35,036 nt of DNA from an uncultured Prevotellaceae bacterium (lineage in GTDB: Bacteria; Bacteroidota; Bacteroidia; Bacteroidales; Bacteroidaceae). Position 1 is the stretch's first letter, and each line of letters opens with the position of its first letter. Positions 32,214-35,036 of this stretch are shown piece by piece. The position numbers and the translations under genes were made by a program. Where the stretch lies: positions 1 through 35,036 of the forward strand of contig CAMADY010000019.1 in NCBI GenBank assembly GCA_945831805.1, in the 5' to 3' direction. The notes under the pieces were generated by a model. That model ran no database searches. It was not told the origin of the DNA and saw nothing but the letters and a program-made list of their open reading frames with translations.

Positions 32214-32218
32214 TAGAA

Positions 32219-32252
32219 CCACCCCTCCTCCTCTATTGTGGGGAGGAGGGAA
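32219..32252 (+). repeat. GC-rich hairpin element between tkt and rpiB
   Basis: CCCTCCTCC and GGGGAGGAGGG pair around TCTATTGT. It resembles the dispersed palindromic family but is divergent, and no T-run follows. Confidence 0.55.
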
Positions 32253-32272
32253 TATTTAATACTATAAAAACT

Positions 32273-32704
32273 ATGGAAAAGAAAATCATCGGCGTAGCCA
32301 CCGATCACGCTGGCTTCCCACTAAAGCAATTCGTTCTCCAGTATCTTGAGGAGAAAGGTTATGAGGTAAAGGACTTCGGAACATGGAGCGAGACTTCTGT
32401 TGACTATCCTGACTTTGCACACCCACTCGCTGAAGCTATTGAGTCTGGCGTTGTTTCTTGCGGTATCGCTATGTGCGGTTCCGGCGAGGGTATGGCAATG
32501 ACACTCAACAAGCATCACGGAGTGCGCGCTGGTCTCTGCTGGAACGTTGAGGTGGCTCACCTCATCCGTCAGCACAACAACGCTAACTGCCTTGTTATGC
32601 CAGGACGCTTCATCACAAACCGTGAGGCACAGGTTATCATGGACGAGTACCTCAAGACTCCATTCGAGGGTGGTCGCCATAAGAACCGTATCGATAAGAT
32701 GTAA
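32273..32704 (+). CDS. rpiB: Ribose-5-phosphate isomerase B
   Basis: LacA/RpiB-family isomerase of 143 residues interconverting ribose 5-phosphate and ribulose 5-phosphate, the partner reaction of transketolase. The start IIGVATDHAGFPLKQFV (substrate aspartate-histidine), VDYPDFAHPLAEAI, the active-site CGIAMCGSGEGMAMTLNKHHGVRAG (about 63-87, split motif with catalytic cysteine) and RHNNAN-like RQHNNANCLVMPGRF are all present. Full family length. Followed by a strong terminator, so tkt and rpiB probably form one transcript. Confidence 0.96.
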   Translation: MEKKIIGVATDHAGFPLKQFVLQYLEEKGYEVKDFGTWSETSVDYPDFAHPLAEAIESGVVSCGIAMCGSGEGMAMTLNKHHGVRAGLCWNVEVAHLIRQHNNANCLVMPGRFITNREAQVIMDEYLKTPFEGGRHKNRIDKM

Positions 32705-32729
32705 TACATTATATATAATAGGTATAAGT

Positions 32730-32780
32730 CCAAGAGTTAGGAAGCTCCTATGTTTTGGGAACTTCTTAACTTTTGGTTTT
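32730..32780 (+). terminator. Strong terminator after rpiB
   Basis: A 15-bp stem (32730-32744 with 32762-32776, two G-T pairs) is followed directly by TTTT. It separates rpiB from araB. Confidence 0.75.
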
Positions 32781-32794
32781 CTGACAGCATTAGT

Positions 32795-32907
32795 TACCAA
32801 ACAGCCAAACAACGAGGTAGCTACGCCCCAAACCACCAACAACTAAGTCCCAAACCACCAAGCAACCAAACGACTAAACCACCAAACGACTAAACCACCA
32901 AACAACT
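32795..32907 (+). repeat. G-poor octamer leader of araB
   Basis: The 110 bp ahead of araB are made of CCAAACNN/ACTAAACCA-type units. The 16-bp unit CCAAACGACTAAACCA occurs twice in tandem at 32866-32881 and 32882-32897 and begins a third time at 32898. It is the reverse complement of the octamers at 9200-9256. No promoter consensus is visible in it. Confidence 0.8.
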
Positions 32908-32910
32908 TCT

Positions 32911-34593
32911 ATGTCTAAATATGTCATCGGATTGGATTACAGCACGGATTCCGTATATGCACTACTTGTAAATGCGGAGACGGGTGAGACTGTTGCAGTA
33001 TCACAGAAGGAATATCCTCGTTTCAAGAAAGGACTCTATTGTGATGCTGCAAAAAATAAGTGGAGACATCATCCACAAGACTATCTCGACGTTCTTGAAT
33101 CAAGCGTTCAGGAACTTGTGAAGGTGTGTTCTGAGGATGTCGTGAAGAACATTGTCGGCATAGCGTTCGACACTACCGGTTCTACACCTGCCTTCACCGA
33201 TGCGAAGGGAAGGCCGCTCGCACTGCTGCCTGAGCTGCGCGACAATCCCGATGCCATGTTCCTCCTGTGGAAAGACCATACGGCTATAAAGGAAGCGGAG
33301 GAAATCAATGCGCTATGCCGCAAGTGGCATACCGACTACACCAAGTACGTTGGAGGCATATACTCTGCCGAGTGGTATTGGGCAAAGGCGATACACATCC
33401 TTCGTGAAGACGATCTCATTGCCACCATGGCATACTCCATCATAGAGGCCTGCGAATGGTTGCCGGCGGTCGTTACGGGCATATCACACGCTAGTGACGT
33501 GATGCACAGCCGTTGTGCATGTGGACACAAGGCAATGTGGAATGCTGAATGGGGCGGACTTCCACCAGAGGACTTCTTCCTTGCTCTCGAACCGAAGCTT
33601 GCGAACATCAGGTCACAGGCATACATAGATACCTATACCGCCGACAAACCTGTGGGACATCTCTCGCCGGAATGGGCTGAGAAGCTGGGACTATCCACCA
33701 GCGTTGTTGTTGCTGGAGGCGCATACGACTGCCACATGGGAGCCGTAGGTGCGGGCGTTCGTGAGAACACGCTCGTCAGAGTCATCGGACCATCTACCTG
33801 CGACGTGATGGTTGCTCCTATGGATGAAATAGGAAAGCGCTGTATCAGTGGCATCTGCGGACAGGTTGAGGGCAGCGTAATACCGGGCATGATAGGCCTC
33901 GAAGCAGGACAGTCTGCCTTCGGTGACATCTTCGAACTCCTCTTCAGTATCCTCGACTATCCACTGCAGAACATCCTGCCGTCCGTACTCGCTGCTACAA
34001 AGCATACCGACGAGGATGTTGAAAGAATAAAGATGATGATTCGTAAAATCATGATGGAGAAACTGTCCATCGAGGCAGAGGCGATACGTCCGTACGAAAC
34101 ATCAACCCTCGCCACCGACTGGCTCAATGGCAGAAGAAGTCCGGATGCCAACCAGAGCCTTACGGGAACCATCTGCGGACTGAGCCTTGGCACCACGGCA
34201 CCTCATCTCTTCAGGGCTATCGTAGAGGCAACGGCATACGGTTCGCGTGCCATCATCGACAGGTTCGAGTCGGAGGGTCTGCGCATAGAGAATGTCATAG
34301 GCATTGGCAAGATAGCCCTCTCCATGCCGTTCGTCATGCAGACCATGTGCGACGTCATCAACAAGCCTATCCGTATCGCCAACACCGATAATGCGTGTGC
34401 CCTCGGTGCTGCAATGTTCGCTGCCACCGCTGCAGGAGTACATAGCGACATACGCCATGCCATCAGTGCCATGAACAGTGGTTTCATACGCGAATACCAT
34501 CCGATAATGGCAAATGTAGAGATCTACAGTAAGAAATTCCAGGAATATCTCGAACTCGGCAGATTCTCTGAACATGTAGCCAAGTCAAAATAA
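32911..34593 (+). CDS. araB: L-Ribulokinase
   Basis: FGGY kinase of 560 residues phosphorylating L-ribulose. It follows E. coli AraB closely: IGLDYSTDSVYALLV (about 5-19), DAAKNKWRHHPQDYL (about 45-59), AFDTTGSTPAFTDAKG (about 88-103), MFLLWKDHTAIKEAEEI (about 115-131), KYVGGIYSAEWYWAK (about 145-159), GGAYDCHMGAVGAG (about 270-283), IGPSTCDVMVAP (about 291-302) and ICGQVEGSVIPGMIGLEAGQSAFGD (about 313-337). Identity as AraB is therefore firmer than for the kinase at 28384. It is less biased in codon use than araA and tkt. No promoter was found; expression may come from read-through or an unrecognised site. Confidence 0.96.
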   Translation: MSKYVIGLDYSTDSVYALLVNAETGETVAVSQKEYPRFKKGLYCDAAKNKWRHHPQDYLDVLESSVQELVKVCSEDVVKNIVGIAFDTTGSTPAFTDAKGRPLALLPELRDNPDAMFLLWKDHTAIKEAEEINALCRKWHTDYTKYVGGIYSAEWYWAKAIHILREDDLIATMAYSIIEACEWLPAVVTGISHASDVMHSRCACGHKAMWNAEWGGLPPEDFFLALEPKLANIRSQAYIDTYTADKPVGHLSPEWAEKLGLSTSVVVAGGAYDCHMGAVGAGVRENTLVRVIGPSTCDVMVAPMDEIGKRCISGICGQVEGSVIPGMIGLEAGQSAFGDIFELLFSILDYPLQNILPSVLAATKHTDEDVERIKMMIRKIMMEKLSIEAEAIRPYETSTLATDWLNGRRSPDANQSLTGTICGLSLGTTAPHLFRAIVEATAYGSRAIIDRFESEGLRIENVIGIGKIALSMPFVMQTMCDVINKPIRIANTDNACALGAAMFAATAAGVHSDIRHAISAMNSGFIREYHPIMANVEIYSKKFQEYLELGRFSEHVAKSK

Positions 34594-34767
34594 ATCTAAA
34601 GCAGCAGATACTCTGAGGTGAGTCAAAATAAACAGAATGCTGAAGAAACTATGATGTGAAAGTTAAAATAATAATGGAAAAACAGGTTCATTATGACGGG
34701 AAAATCACTTGTTTTGCCGTATTTTATGACTTATTTGCTGTTTCTTGCTAAAAAAGATACAAAAACA
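34594..34767. other. Intergenic region after araB
   Basis: No convincing gene. The stop region of araB (AGTCAAAATAAA, 34584-34595) recurs 37 bp downstream at 34621-34632. The rest is AT-rich. A 25-codon frame at 34674-34751 lacks family features and is not called. Confidence 0.5.
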
Positions 34768-34799
34768 TTTGGTCAATTCAGAAAAAAGTAGTACCTTTG
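34768..34799 (+). promoter_or_regulatory. Promoter of the tRNA-Arg genes
   Basis: TTTG (34768-34771), 20 bp, then TACCTTTG (34792-34799): a full match to the Bacteroidetes consensus. It lies 31 bp before the first tRNA. Confidence 0.8.
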
Positions 34800-34830
34800 C
34801 ACTCGCAAATCAGAAATGAGACGTTAAAAT

Positions 34831-34904
34831 GGTTCGTTAGCTCAACTGAATAGAGCATCTGACTACGGATCAGAAGGTTGCAGGTTTGAATCCTGCACGA
34901 ATCA
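34831..34904 (+). tRNA. tRNA-Arg (anticodon ACG)
   Basis: All arms fold: acceptor GGTTCGT with ACGAATC (one G-T pair) and discriminator A at 34904; D arm CTC/GAG; anticodon stem TCTGA/TCAGA around CTACGGA, giving ACG, read as ICG for CGT, CGC and CGA; T arm GCAGG/CCTGC. CCA is not encoded. CGT is the favoured arginine codon in the highly expressed genes of this window, which fits two copies. Confidence 0.95.
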
Positions 34905-34986
34905 CTTAAAGCTCGCTCGTAGAGCAAGGTTTATAAGTGCAATATGCACAAATCATCTAAGACGTTCGGTTCTAATAATTGCAAAT

Positions 34987-35036
34987 GGTTCGTTAGCTCA
35001 ACTGAATAGAGCATCTGACTACGGATCAGAAGGTTG
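34987..35036 (+). tRNA. Second tRNA-Arg (ACG), cut by the window edge
   Basis: The 50 bases present are identical to the first 50 of the tRNA at 34831. The 82-bp spacer shows no separate promoter, so both are probably processed from one transcript. Confidence 0.9.

Noticed and set aside
34674..34751. 25-codon small gene between araB and the tRNAs
   Set aside because: No recognisable motif or ribosome context and no supporting composition; a chance frame in AT-rich DNA is more likely.

Overview
The window looks like a chromosomal segment of a Bacteroidales bacterium, most likely Prevotella or a close relative. Evidence: promoters of the Bacteroidetes type (TAnnTTTG about 7 bp from the start of transcription, sometimes with TTTG about 20 bp further upstream), almost no Shine-Dalgarno sequences, surface lipoproteins with PCMD and calycin-like domains, an SSS-family sugar symporter in the arabinose cluster, and a 29-residue COX24-type ribosomal peptide. 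The genus is an inference; no rRNA is present.

Layout. (1) 1-4.9 kb, plus strand: HU protein, a COX24/bS22-like peptide, ribonuclease G, Xaa-Pro aminopeptidase and a membrane-anchored helix-hairpin-helix (ComEA-like) protein, then a 60-codon remnant of a DUF5675 gene. A partial unknown gene reads off the left edge. (2) 5.1-9.1 kb, minus strand: a four-gene accessory operon for cell-surface proteins (PCMD lipoprotein, outer-membrane barrel, calycin-like lipoprotein, secreted PCMD protein ending in a dockerin). (3) 9.2-17 kb, minus strand: rnz, a DHNA-CoA-type thioesterase, then menF, menD, menB, menC and menE for menaquinone synthesis. These genes are full of short repeats, several of them inside reading frames. 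(4) 17-20.3 kb, minus strand: ftsK and a lolA-like gene. (5) 20.4-34.6 kb, plus strand: a pectin/arabinose block with a GH28 polygalacturonase, aldose 1-epimerase, SSS symporter, araD, araA, an FGGY kinase (possible second ribulokinase), transketolase, rpiB and araB. (6) The right edge carries tRNA-Arg(ACG) and the first 50 bases of an identical second copy.

How it fits together: the polygalacturonase would open the pectin backbone in the periplasm. The epimerase and symporter would handle and import sugar. AraA, a ribulokinase and AraD would convert L-arabinose to D-xylulose 5-phosphate, which transketolase and RpiB feed through the non-oxidative pentose phosphate pathway. The men operon supplies menaquinone for anaerobic electron transport.

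The most unusual content is non-coding. There are G-poor 7- and 8-base tandem repeats just upstream of start codons and inside menE, a dispersed CCTCCCC/GGGGAGG palindrome that has entered menC, menD and menE, a second hairpin family with a GCGGAARCACCGC core, and three to four 22-bp iterons ahead of the arabinose genes. The four-gene PCMD/dockerin operon is the best candidate for a poorly described protein system.
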